Positions 23,236-34,494 of a DNA stretch of 64,000 nucleotides are shown piece after piece (position 1 is the stretch's first letter; each line of letters begins with the position of its first letter). The notes under the pieces are model-generated. The model saw nothing but the letters and a program-made list of their open reading frames with translations, did no database searches and was not told the origin of the DNA. This DNA comes from Deuterostichococcus epilithicus (taxonomy: Eukaryota > Chlorophyta > Trebouxiophyceae > Prasiolales > Stichococcaceae). The position numbers and the translations under genes are program-made. The DNA lies in NCBI GenBank assembly GCA_033439295.1, contig JAVTLE010000014.1:3162001-3226000 (forward strand), in the 5' to 3' direction.

Positions 23236-26200
23236 ATGGTGGCCACGGCGAAGAGCTTCTTGATTGCTTGCGGAATCGATGCACTAGTCGGCACGATCTG
23301 CTTCATAGCTTTCAGCCTGTTGCGGACGCGACCCACATGGAGGAGGTTCTACGCTCCAAAACGGCGAGCTGCTTGCCCCCTCTCCTCGCCTTCCTGGTCT
23401 TGTCCGCATCGACTCCTTCTGCTGCCCCTTTCATGTCTCGTCTCCCTCTCAACCTCGAACCTTGCACCTGCCCCTGTTCCAAAGGTCGCTCACGTCGCTG
23501 GGTCTGACGACCGTGTCTGAGTCTGACGACCGTTTTGGCTGCCGGCGGCGTGCACGAAGCCGTGCCTGAGCCGTTGGGGCTTTGCGTGTGGTGTATCGTG
23601 CGATGTAGGCGCCGGGTTCGGAGGTTGTTGCTGTGTCGTACTAGGCAGCCGCTTCCCCGGCCGCTTCTCTGCTAACTCCGGGGTGTTGATGCACGGCGCA
23701 GGTACCTGACGGAGGCGCAGCAGCCGACGCGGCCCAGGCGTATCGGCCGCAACCCTTTCGCGTGGCTGGGCCCGACATACAGCTATTCTGAGGAGGAGGT
23801 GCTGCAGTGCGCGGGGTGGGATGCAGTGGTCTACCTGCGCATCCTGCGCTGGGGTGAGGTCTATGATACTGCCCAGCTTCGAATTGCGAATTGCCCTTGC
23901 CACTATCGCCGTGGTATATCCTCGATCCAGCATCTTGTGGTGTGTGGTGGCGTAACGGCTGTGAGGCGGCGCCGCAGGCATGGTCGTCTTTGCATTCCTG
24001 ACGCTCTGGACCTGGATCGTGGTCCTGCCCACCAACATTGCCGGAGTGAGTGCTCCATTCCGTTGCTTCGTTTGATGACGGGCGTCAGTTTGTTGTCCCT
24101 GCACACATTGGGTTTGCTCAACCCCGCCGTCTGCGAACGTTGGCCCCTCGGCACCTGTTGCAGGGCAGGTACGTGGACAACCTGACGGACAACAAGCCGC
24201 CTGCCAGCCAGTTCACCTACTGGATCTCGCCGCCCCCGCCGCCGCTCGCGCCCGGCGAGACCGCGCCGCCGCCGGGGCCAGAGGCCAAGGTGGGCTCTGT
24301 ATTCAGCGCTGCTGTTGCATGGCGCATGCATTTGGCGGTGGCAGTATCGTGTGCTGCCTTGCACCAGGGTGCGCTTCGGCCGCCTCTCGGGGCCACACAC
24401 CGGGGGGAAGGATACATGCGCTGACTGACTGACTGATTGACTGCGATGCCGCGGCCAGGTGCCGAAGTTCTACGATGATGTGCCGCCGGCGCCAGAGGGC
24501 CTGTTGTGGTGGAAGTACGCGCCCGGGGTGCCGGCGCTGCCCACTGTCTCGTCAGTGCTGGGCGCTGCCTTCAGCAGCTACCAGTGGCGCTATGACCCCG
24601 ACTACCAGTCCACCAGCTTCGAGTTCACCAATCTGGACAAGGTGTGCTACATAGTTGATGCCAGATGACGTCGTCACCCCTTCGTATACGGCACGGTGCC
24701 AGTCGTTGCATCGCCACCTGCTTGGCAGAACGAGCTGCCTGCTGCCTGCAATGCAGGCGAGCATGTCCAACATTCCGCCCAAGAGCTCGCTCGTGGCGGT
24801 GCACATGGTCAGCGCCTGGATCATGACCCTCTTCGTGCTCACGGTGCGTCGATTGGGTGGCCCTGGCCTCAGACTTTGCACGCACGTTGACGGCCTGATG
24901 CCAAGTGCCGCCCAGCATCGGTCTACGCCGCATCAACTGCTCGCCTGGCAGTTGCCGCTGTGTTGATACGCTGTGTCGGACTGCGACAACCTCATGTGCG
25001 GGTCCTGTGCAGATGCTGTGGCGGTACGCAAAGAGGAGCGTGGCGCTGCGCATTCGCTACCTCGTGACGCTGCCCAAGGGCACAGACAGCAACACCGTGC
25101 TGGTGCAGGACATCCCCGGCATCGAGTTTGGCACGCAGGCCACTCGCGCCAAGAGCATCGCGCCGGCCTTCATCGCCAAGCGGGTGCGCTGCTGCCTCTC
25201 CTGCGAGACACGGAGTGCCTGGCGCACGACTGACACAGAATGACAGCTTGCAGGCAGTGAGGATCCTCATCTCACTGTGATGCAAAACCCCCTCCTGCAG
25301 ATCGAGGCTGGCATTGAAAAGTCGACTGCGGCAGCGCTGAAGGCTGCTGACGTTGCCAGCAGCCGGGCCCCCGGGTGAGCTGCCGTACATGCTGGTTTGA
25401 GCGGTTCGAAGTCGTCTTGCCTCTGATAGTGACAGGTCGTTGCCTGACCAAACGTCACGCGTCTTCCGCAGGTCATTCAAGGCAGGCACAGCTGTCAACC
25501 CGCTGTTCGACCACAGCGAGAAGGTGTGTGCGTACGCAGTGTAAATTGACGATGGCTCCCCGCACCATATTTGCTGAGTATGCACCAGAGGACATGTTTA
25601 GAGCGTCTGTACCTGCCCCATGTGCAGGGCAGCGCCTCTGCTGACACCGCAGACACATTTAATGCCTGGAGCTCCGCCAAGAACAAGCTGCAGGACCACA
25701 GCATGGCAGAGGTGTGTTGTCTTGCACGGGTCGATTCGTACAAGAATTCGCGTGAAGGATCTGCCTATCCCGACTGCTGACAGCTGTGTGTGGTCCAGAG
25801 GCCTCGCTGACTCTTGTCTGCCCAGTCGCCTGCCTGGGATGATCCTGACCGCGCCGACACAACAGAGGTGGCCTCGCCTCTCGGGCTGAGCCGACGAGCC
25901 GCTGCTCGCGCACAAGCTGGCCGGCATCGCCGCCTCCATACAGGTCAGCTGAATTGACGCCGCTGACATGACGCCGCACGACCTTGCAGGTGGTGCAGCA
26001 GGAGTTTGGGCAGCTGTTCCCAGGGCAGGTGGTGGCGGTGCAGCCGGTGTACGACACCACGGAACTGGAGCCGCTGGACTCGGAGTACGACAAGCTGTCG
26101 CAGAAGCTGTGGGACCTCATCGGCGACTACTCCAACAAGCTGCGCCATGGCAAGAAGGTCAAGAAGCGCAAGCAGGTGCCCCCCCNGCTCTGCTGCTGCC

Positions 26201-29200
26201 GCAGGGGCCAAGATCCTCTGCCGTGCGCCCGAACTGGATTGCGAGGGCTGGAGGGGTGCTCATCCAGGGCAGGGGTTCGGCATTCGCGAGCAGTGGCTTA
26301 GCCGCTTCAGTTCGAACAGCGACCTGCGCGATGCTGCGACTGCATCCGGCCGACCCTGACGCTTCCGCTCCCGCCTGACGGCAGGTGCGGGTGCTGGGCG
26401 CGACGATGGGCGCCTGGGGCCGCGAGAAATACGGCATGAAGCCCGTCAAGAAGGACTGCCTGGAGTACTGGCCCGAGCGCCTGGAGCACCTCAAGGAGGA
26501 GATCCTGGTACGCCCGCGCAGTCGTCTGCTTGTTTTGCTGCCTCTCTTGGGAAGTGTCCTTTGTGCTGCTCAACAGTCGCGAAACACCTGAGGACCTGCG
26601 ATGCGTGCGGCAGGTCAAGACCAAGGAGGCGCACCAGAAGTTTGTGCCCTGCGCCTTCGTCACCTTTAAGTGCGCTGGCCAGCTGCCTCCTGCACTGAGA
26701 GAGGCGCTTGCAGTCGACCCCATGGCTGTCGCGCTGACCAGGCGTCCGGCATGGGTCTCTCTGCCCTGCTGTGTAGCGTGTCAAAGCGTGTCAGCCTGGC
26801 ACCTCTCGAGGCCGACATGCGCCTGCGCTGCATCCATCCAGGCCCTCGATGCACAGCTGCCTTGCGTCGCCAGCTGCAAGGCTGCACAGCGCAAGCCCGC
26901 CGGCCGCGGCTGACATGCATGGTGTCACCGCCGCAGGTCGCGGCGGGCGCAGGTGGTCGCCAGCACCACGCTCATCAACCACGACCTGTCGGTGTGGCTG
27001 ACGGGGCCCGCGCCCTCACCGCCAACTGTGTACTGGGGCAACGTGCGCTGGCGCGCCTGGGAGCGCTCCGGGCGCTCCACCCTCATCTGGGTTGCCTTCT
27101 GGGCGCTCGCCTTCTTCTATTTGATCCCCATCGCCGCGGTGCAGGTGAGGAATTCGTGCGTCCGGCGTGACCACGCACCAAACGCTACCGTCCACGCTTC
27201 CCCACACTGCCAGCTGCATGCCCCGCTGAGCCAGCCAGGAGGACGCTGCTCGCGCTGATCCCGCCTGCAGGCGGTGGGGGTCCCACCCCTGCAACATGAC
27301 AGTGGCATGCACGGCTGCCGGGGAAGTGTCGCACCCTACTTCCATGTTGCCACGAGCTCGAGCTGCTCGAGCCGTGTCTCAGGGCGGTCAACATGGCTGC
27401 GCAGGCGCTTGTCAACGTCAACCTGCTGCGGAAGATCCCGCCCTTCAAGCAGCTGCTCAATATCCAGTTCACCAACGCCATCATCGTCTCCATCCTGCCG
27501 GGTGGGCTGCCAGTGCTGATTGCGACTGGCCGTCTTGGCCTGCAGGCATGCTAACAAATCCTATCACGGTTGCTTGCTTTCTTGCTGAACACGTCGCTGT
27601 TATCTAAGAACCCTCAGCCGGTACTGCACAGTGCTGGCCTCTCAGTTCCGAAACTCAGCAGCTGCATGCCCGTGTCGCAGGTCTCGTCCTGAAGATCTTC
27701 CTGGCCCTGCTGCCGATGCTGCTGACGTTCATGAACAAGCGCGCCGGCATGCAGTCGCTGGCCGAGATCGACTATGGCGTTTTTGTCAAGTACTTCATCT
27801 TCCAGGCAGGCTCGCTCAGCCGCCCCACCTGCATATGTCCGTCAGAAGGTCATGCATGAGTCTCTGCATGCTTTATGCATGACCGTGCAATCCTCACGAT
27901 CCGCATCTTCTGGTTGCGGTTCACACTCGGTGTGCGTGCGCACATGCACACTGCATCAGCAGAGCAGCCTCGTCGGCCACTGGGAAGCAGCTGCAATCAA
28001 GCGGCTACCATTAAAATCAGTCAATTCTGCAGGTTATCTCGGTGTTTTTCGGCTCCTTCGTTGTCGGCTCCTTCTTCTCGCAATTCAACCAGTGGATCGA
28101 CAACCCCTCCTCCGCCATCAACCTCATCGGCACAGCCGTCCCTCAGGTGCGCACACCTCAGCTCCGCTGATGCTCGCATCGCTTGCAGCTCCGCCCGGAA
28201 CATGCGGCTCCCGAAGCCCGCCTCAGCTTGCAGCATGCTTGCACCTCCATCCGAATCCTTGCAGCCTAGGTGTCGGTCAGCGTCCCGCCAGCTATAGGAT
28301 TGCCGCCCGATCCCACCCAACCGCCATGGCATGTGCACGCGCAGACCGCCAGCTTCTTCCTGACATACATGGCGCTATCGGCGCTGTGGACGACGCCCTT
28401 CTCCGGCCTCAACGTCATCGGCCTGGCGCTGTACTGGATCAAGTCCAAGATCGCGGCGACGGAAAAGGCGCGCGCCCGGCTGTGGCAGGAGCAGTTCGCC
28501 AAATATGGCGCCCCGGTGAGTGCTCCCCACCGACGCCCTGCCCTGCTCTTCTCAGAGGCCCCGAACGATCGGGTTCTGCCCTTGATGTGCCGGGGCCGGC
28601 CCACCCTTCTGCGCTGTGTTTCCCGACCCTGCACGCCGTGACAGGGAGGGTGGGGATGCCTGGCTTCATCCCGCGCTGTGTATGTTCTGCACAAACATGC
28701 ACCTGGGAGAATGTGTCGCAGCGCTCGTCGTCACCTGCTGCTGCTGCCCTCAAACCTGCAGAGTCTCAATGGCAATGACCCTATCATCACCTCTTCGCCC
28801 TGAACCTCAGACGCTACCGCGCAGGTGGTGGACCACACGTTTGCGGTGCTGCTGGGCCTGGTGTACTGCATCATCCAGCCCGTCATGGCGCCCGTCGTCC
28901 TCATCTACTTTGTCATCAACTTCGGCATCGCCAAGTACCAGGCCATCTACATCATGCGCCCCGCCTACGAGTCCGGCGGCCTGGTATGCTTGCCGCCAGG
29001 CCACGCTTCCTTCAGGAGTTGCCAGTATAGGTGTCTGTCAGCTATGACAATTTGCAACCTCGCATAACAGATTTCACGCAGCAATCTTCTGCTGACGAAG
29101 CCCAGCATTTGCTGTGCCATGCTGACTCGCACACAGCAAACACTGTGTTCCACATTGCAGATCTGGCCGAGGGTCCACAACCAAATCATGTTCTGCCTCA

Positions 29201-30546
29201 TCCTGGCGCAATTGGTGCTCGTGTTCATTCTCGCCATCAAGAAGGTGGGCTTTCAATCAAGATAATAATATACAAATCAATCCCACTTTCTTCGGCGAAA
29301 TGTTGTTGGCAGGCTTTGTTTGCAGTGTCAATGGCAGTAGAGTGGTCCCACATGGCACGGTTGCTCAATGTCTCTTCTCTCTGGCTGCAGGTCATTTGGG
29401 CGCCCATCATCACGGCGATCACCATTCCGCTGTCGCTGGCGACGCACTTCCAGATCGTCAAGCGCTTCAACCCGCCGCAGCAGACGCTGTCGTACCGCGG
29501 CGCCACCGACGCCGACAACAACGACGAGGTGTGCCCTGTCACCTTGCTGGCGGCTTCAGGTCGCCTGAGCGCTTGCAGCGCTCTGCCATGTGCTTTGGAA
29601 GGCTTTTTGGCTGCTGGCAGCGTGGCTCTGGTGTGGGTCACATGCATGGGCACTGTCACACGTCGAGCAATGTGGTATCAAGGGTTGAACTTGATGACAG
29701 AGGCACGCCATGCAAAGCGCAGCAGGTTTTCTGCAACGACCTTGCTGCGCCCAGCGCTGACCAGAATTGACCCTTCTGCTGTGTGGCGCGCAGGTCAAGG
29801 CGAAGGAGGGGCCGCCGGAGGGCGGTGAAGGTGGCGACGACGTGGCCACTGACAAGTACATCAACCCAGTGTTTTCCTTCCACGATGGCGAGCACCAGGA
29901 GCTGCTCAAGCAGGCCGAGATCGTGGACAACGTCCTCAAGGGCGAGCTGGACAATGACGTGCGTAGTAAATTCTCAGGCGCTGCAAAAACTTGTACCCTC
30001 CAGCTCAATGGCACAGGCTGCGACAGCAGTCGCCAATGCGGCCATCGGCTGCAGCAAGCACTCGATGTACTCGATCGTTAGCTGACATGTTGGCAGCATT
30101 GCTGTGCGTGTCAGGCAGATGTCTGGCTGTCCGAGGCAGCAGTTGCCCAGCCCGGTCGCAAAGTTTCAGGATGCGTCCAGGCATCCATCGACCACGTTCG
30201 GCATGTTCAAGTCTCCCTCCCAAACACGATGCAGTCGCTCATGCCGGAGCTGCCGGACGAGGTGGACGAGGACGAGGTGGACGCCAGCGGTGGCGGCGGC
30301 GCCAAGAAGTTTGCGCTGCCCACCTTCCGCAAGGGCAGCGGCGCCGCCAAGAAAGGCAGCAACAGCAAGGGTTCCGGTGACGAGTCGGAGACGCTGCGCG
30401 AGGCGTACGGTTCACCAGGCAGAGGCGGCGGTCCACAACCCTACAGCCAGGCGGGCTCGCCGCCGCCGGCGCCGGGCCGCTCCGGCGTCGAGGGGGGCGT
30501 CGCGATCCGCGGCGCCGTGGCGGCCAACCGGGACGCGCAGGCCTGA
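23236..30546 (+). CDS. CSC1: OSCA/CSC1 (TMEM63-like, former DUF221) mechanosensitive or hyperosmolality-gated channel
   Basis: About 24 exons, roughly 1,051 aa: 23236-23363, 23702-23853, 23978-24045, 24164-24289, 24459-24641, 24757-24843, 25013-25183, 25301-25374, 25472-25523, 25628-25711, 25899-25943, 25990-26175, 26385-26507, 26614-26669, 26937-27144, 27357-27501, 27681-27805, 28033-28146, 28345-28515, 28825-28983, 29161-29244, 29391-29528, 29794-29958 and 30235-30546. The family order is clear: N-terminal helix, GWDAVVYLRI, FLTLWTWIVVLPTNIAG, FVTFKSRRAQVVAS, WGNVRWRAWER, IPIAAVQ, AGMQSLAEIDYGVFVKYFIF, FFGSFVVGS, TASFFLTYMALSA, FVINFGIAKYQ and VIWAPIITAITIPLSLATHF, then an acidic and Gly/Pro-rich cytosolic tail. 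The protein acts as a stretch- or osmotic-gated cation channel in relatives. Introns 1 and 17 appear to use GC donors. The join before 25899 and the start of exon 16 are uncertain. Confidence 0.93.
24421..24443 (+). repeat. (CTGA)n short tandem repeat in an OSCA intron
   Basis: Four CTGA units followed by TTGA and CTG just upstream of the acceptor of exon 5 of the channel gene. Confidence 0.85.
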
Positions 30547-31181
30547 GCGGGCCTGGCATGGCTAGGGCCCTGCGCCCAGTGGCGGCTGCACTGGGGCCCA
30601 TCTGCATGGAAGCACTTCGAGAAGACGCGCACACTACAGGCTGCATTGGGCATTGCCATGTGTCAGAATTGCTTGCTGCCGTGCACATTGCTCTTCGCAC
30701 ACCAGTAATGGGACTGCATGGGATCTTGCAGCCTGTCAACTAGGTACCATCAAGATATGCTGACCAGAGCCCTGAAGTGTGTTTCTGTTTCGGGGGTTTT
30801 CAACAGGTGCATTTAGACCTTTTTTTCGCATCAGACCTCAAGGGACATGCTAGAGTTCGTCAACGACGTCCAGGTGTACCATGCAGCGTGAAGGCGCCGA
30901 ATAACTGCCTCGATTGACAAGAAACGCATCCAGACCAACGGAAAAAATAGGTCATATCTTGTTCCACTCGAATCCCAAGTCCCTGTGCACAAGTGGTGCT
31001 CAGTACTCTTGCTTATCCTGCGCTGCCAATGCCCTCACGTACTCGGCATATGACGCCGGCATGACCTGCAGACAACATCAACAGACTCGGAACAGGTGCA
31101 CAGTCGGATGTGCCCCCAATTGCAGCGGATCACACACCATGTCAATCACCGAGGCAACTTTCGAGCAGCCCCCCTGCCCGC
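30547..31181. other. Convergent intergenic spacer
   Basis: Between the OSCA gene (+) and the DUF6737 gene (-). It includes short T-rich and TTTTTT runs near 30790-30825 but no recognised exon. Confidence 0.45.
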
Positions 31182-31634
31182 TCATCGTGCAGTGAGACGT
31201 ACCCCGAGGAATAGATACCACCAGATGAATACGGGAAACGCGACGGCGCCCGTGACCAGCGCGCTGCCACTCGACGCCTTCCATGCTAGGAGGATGATCG
31301 TGGCTCCGGTCCCCAAAATCGTCCAAGGCTGACACCAGACTGGCTTCGACCGCCACACGTCCACATCATCACTTGCCGGCTGCGCGCCTGCCGCACTGGT
31401 GACCTCTGCCCATCCTTCCAGCGGGTCGGACTCAATGCCTGACTCCTGGTTTCAGAAATGGAAGATGGCAAATTCTCCCATGTTCGCCACAGCCCAAATG
31501 AGCCTTCGAACAGATGCATGTTGGCGTCTCACAAGCGTACCTCATTGCGGCTTGCGCAGCACCGCCCTGGCTCTCGCTGCTGCCTATCTGTGCCGTCGTT
31601 GATGAGATCTGCGAGATTCCAGGCCGAAAGTCTG
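31182..31634 (-). CDS. DUF6737-like small membrane protein, probably plastid (5' end unresolved)
   Basis: The 3' exon 31445-31182 (stop TGA) is well supported. It encodes about 87 residues: an acidic linker, then SKPVWCQPWTILGTGATIIL, a second hydrophobic helix around AVAFPVFIWWYLFLG and a short basic tail. The WCQPW motif followed by two membrane helices is what I know from cyanobacterial and plastid DUF6737 proteins, whose function is unknown. A phase-0 upstream exon (about 31634-31541, ending AATGAG|GTACGC, coding LSAWNLADLIND) joins it well, but no start codon or transit peptide could be fixed upstream, so the gene probably extends beyond 31634. Identification rests on the short C-terminal signature only. 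Confidence 0.55.
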
Positions 31635-32175
31635 GATCAGCTGTCGCAGCGGAATGCATGATGACGGCAATGAGCTAGGCAGTCGCCATTGCACCTGGAT
31701 GAGTTGAGCCGTGCCTGATGGCATAAGCATGTAAGTTCCGTAGGCCTCTGGAAAGTGCTAGATCGCAAGCCACGACTGTGCATCCCTCGATTCGCGGAGT
31801 CGTGCACCGCAATGCTGCATGCATGACGCTGCCTTGGCTGCGGCGGCAGCAGGTCCAAGACAAGCTCGCGAGTCTGAATGTTGTGCCGCCACGTGCTGTT
31901 GAGGCGACTGCTCACGCTCGGGTGGGGCAGAAGCGAGAAAAGGAACGAACGAATGATTGATTCGAACACCTGAGCTGGAGTTCATGATGTGTTGGTGTTG
32001 TCACGTGCCTCGCCTGGCTTTCAACCTTTCAGCGCACAAGCAAGACCCCGTTCGCACTCCCCGGCAGTATATGTGATGTGCGTGATGGGAGTCTGGCTGC
32101 GACGACGATTCTGTCGGCCTTGAATACTGAAACTCAACCAGTCACCCGAATTGCCAGCCATCATTTGAGACTGAC
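31635..32175. promoter_or_regulatory. Divergent region: unresolved 5' end of DUF6737 gene and Eaf6 promoter
   Basis: Minus-strand open frames between 31637 and 31985 are Ser/Arg-rich and could contain a transit-peptide exon of the DUF6737 gene, but none gives a unique in-phase splice. The rest should be the Eaf6 promoter. Confidence 0.35.
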
Positions 32176-32752
32176 ATGCTCAAGCCCAAGAAGCGGGCCG
32201 GCGCCAACCAGTACACCGTCAAACGGGACAGGGCCGAAAAAGCGGCCCGCGAGACCGCCGACGCAGCCGAAAAGCAGAGCCTGCCAGGCGTGGCAGAGCT
32301 GGAGGAAAAGCGCGCCGCACTCACGGCAGAGCTGAAGAAAGTGGAGAAGCAGGCGAGTTGCCTCGACCCTCACTATACGTAAGGTTGATACCTGCACGCC
32401 TTCATCTAGCAATGGACCGATACTTACACGTAGTGCCGGATGCATGCGCAGATCATCGATGTTGAGAACCGCTACGTCGCAGCGGCAAATCCGCTCGGAA
32501 ATGCTGTCACAGGTGCGCGGTTCCAATCGTCAGGCCTGGCTATTCTGTAGCACCACACTGCTCTGTATGTGCAAGCTAGACGCTCTGACTGAGCATGGTA
32601 TGTCTCCAGACAGCATGACATTGCGGTATGTCATCGCAGGCTACGAGGGCTTCCTGACGGGCTGTGCAGTGCCACAGCAGGACATGCGCCTGTTCTCAGG
32701 ATCGTCAGCTTCCGGTTCCATTCCCGCACCTGCGCCGCCCGTATCTCAGTGA
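32176..32752 (+). CDS. EAF6: Eaf6/MEAF6 subunit of histone acetyltransferase complexes
   Basis: Three exons: 32176-32352, 32452-32512 and 32640-32752; 116 aa, the usual Eaf6 size. A charged, Ala/Lys/Glu-rich coiled coil (about residues 20-60) with ELEEKRAALTAELKKVEKQ leads into IIDVENRYVAAANPLGNAVT and the family hallmark GYEGFL (80-85), then a Ser/Pro-rich tail with RLFSGSS. In yeast and animals Eaf6 belongs to NuA4, NuA3 and MOZ/HBO1 complexes in the nucleus. Intron 1 requires a GC donor, CAG|GCGAGT, to keep the helix in frame; intron 2 is ordinary. The start is the first ATG of the frame. Confidence 0.88.
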
Positions 32753-33054
32753 CTGAGAGGCTCCAGGGGTGCCAGGAGCCGCACATGAGGCTAGCCGGCC
32801 TCGACTAGGTCAGAGCCTCGACGTGGACTCGGCCCTTGCAAGGAACTGCTTTCGCCTGAGCAGCTTGTTCCACGTGTATATTAGGGGTGAGGGAACCGCA
32901 GATGCTATTTGGAGTAGACTCACAAGCCTGATTCAGTGGGTGTACAGCGGCCCATGCATTCACAGCGTTTCTCGATCGACCCTGCATACTACGAGCTACA
33001 CAAGATGGCGTTACGAGGGGCCCTACGACTGCGGCGCATTGTCTCCCTCTGGCT
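32753..33054. other. Convergent intergenic spacer
   Basis: About 300 bases between Eaf6 (+) and the 57-aa microprotein frame (-). Nothing is recognised. Confidence 0.5.
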
Positions 33055-33228
33055 TCACTTGCGGGGCGGTGCATCAAATATCTTCAGGCGGTCCTCCACA
33101 CCCGTGGGGTTGCGAGCCTTGGCCTCCTTGCGGGCTGTGCTCATCAGTAGCACGCCGCCAATCGAGGCCGCGCTCATGATGCAGATCATGGCGAAGGAGA
33201 AGCGGTCGTTGGCACGGACGGTCGCCAT
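33055..33228 (-). CDS. Candidate 57-aa single-pass membrane microprotein
   Basis: An uninterrupted ATG-to-TGA frame of 57 codons. Residues 10-31 form one hydrophobic segment (FSFAMICIMSAASIGGVLL), preceded by a short basic N-terminus and followed by the strongly basic and polar stretch ARKEAKARNPTGVEDRLKIF. Charge and length resemble accessory subunits of mitochondrial respiratory complexes, but I do not recognise a family. It begins 211 bases after the uL14m stop on the same strand. It could also be the last exon of a longer gene. Evidence is composition only. Confidence 0.4.
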   Translation of the reverse strand: MATVRANDRFSFAMICIMSAASIGGVLLMSTARKEAKARNPTGVEDRLKIFDAPPRK

Positions 33229-33439
33229 AGGCGCCGCACGCTGTCACCTCCCTGTTGTGCTTGCCCTGGTAAAATCGACCAGATGGAGGCCCTGCCCTGG
33301 ATTGAATCCTGCAGCAGCACAGCGGTCGAGACCGCGCGCTCGCTGGTCGGAGCCCCTGCTGCAGCCGGCTATGCAGTTTGCTTGCTGGCGGCCTTGAGAC
33401 GGACTGCTGACGTCAATTCAGAGCCGCGAACGGCGGCCT

Positions 33440-34249
33440 TCACAACACCCGCGACGCCAGCGACAGCACCTGGGCAAACCGGAGAAAAGCCGCCCTGAGG
33501 ACATCACGCCATTCGAGCACCGGTATGGCGCCTCAGCACAAAGAAGTGCAGCTGCAGAGGGGGCGCAGATGACAACACCTATCGTCTACTCCTGTTCCCA
33601 TGTCACCATTGCGGCAGCTCACCTTGACAAGGTTGCGGGAGCGTAGCTCGTGCGTCACGAAGCCCAGCACGCGGGTGCCGATGGGCTGCCCCTTGTCGGA
33701 CACCAGCACGCAGGCGTTGCGGTCAAAGCGCAGCAGACTGCCGTCGGCACGCGCAAACTCCTTCTTCGTCTCAACAATCACCGCCTTCTGCACCGAGCCG
33801 GCGGTCACCTGCCGATCGAACAGCAGTCTGTTAGCGGCTTCCGGTGCAATTGCCTGCATGGTTGTCAACACTTTCACAGCAGAGAGTCATGGCGATGCAT
33901 TCTGTGCATGGGTTGCCATGTGCAGCCGCCAGTGTGCGCACAAGCGGCACTCAGTGGCCAAGCGTACGAAAAGCCATGTCGGCATGATGCATCTCTGTGC
34001 GGACCTTGCCGCCGCGAGCCTTCTTGACCGCAACGGTGATGATGTCACCGATGGTCCACTGCGTGCCCGATTTCTGGATGCACTGAACAATCTTGGCGCC
34101 GGAGTTGTCAGACACCTGTGCACATAGCACTGAGTTGCTTTCGGCAAAGCATTGAGGCACGGTGTACTGGAAATACATTTTTAGCACCAGCTCCATAATC
34201 ACATCATGAAACAAGCCCACACCTCGAGCTTGGTGCCTGCGACAATCAT
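33440..34249 (-). CDS. MRPL14: Mitochondrial ribosomal protein uL14m
   Basis: Four exons in transcript order: 34249-34223, 34115-34005, 33808-33623 and 33469-33440; 117 aa from the ATG at 34249, which matches the classic L14 start (MIVAGTKLEVSDNSGA). Further landmarks are VQCIQKSG, WTIGDIITVAVKKA, QKAVIVETKKEFARADGSLL, FDRNACVLVSDKGQPIGTR, and the nine-residue last exon VLSLASRVL. L14 sits at the 30S/50S interface. Because plastid L14 is plastid-encoded in green algae, a nuclear copy is most likely mitochondrial. The frame stays open upstream to an acceptor-like CAG before 34303, so an extra 5' exon may supply a presequence. The last exon was found by its fit, not as a long open frame. Confidence 0.9.
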
Positions 34250-34494
34250 AGGTGGATCGACCTCAGCAGCGGCGAACGGTGCTGCTGACGCGCGGCAAGG
34301 ACCCTGTCACGCGCAAATGAGCATTTATGCTATCTGCGACTGGCGCAATTCTGCATCGCCGGCCGAAACTGCTCTCCGGCGTGGCTGCAGGAAGCAGACC
34401 ATGCACGTGCTTACACAACGCGCGACGTCAGCCCTGCGGGACTGACAAACCCATTCGCCAAAGTTTTGTTTGTCACGTCAGGGTAGCAACATAG
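34250..34494. promoter_or_regulatory. Divergent promoter region
   Basis: The 245 bases separate uL14m (-) from the CxxCxGxG gene (+). Part may be a 5' presequence exon of uL14m. Confidence 0.35.

Noticed and set aside
33283-33498. 71-codon plus-strand frame that looks like a small membrane protein
   Set aside because: It lies antisense to the last exon of uL14m (33469-33440), whose nine residues complete the ribosomal protein exactly, and it has no motif of its own.
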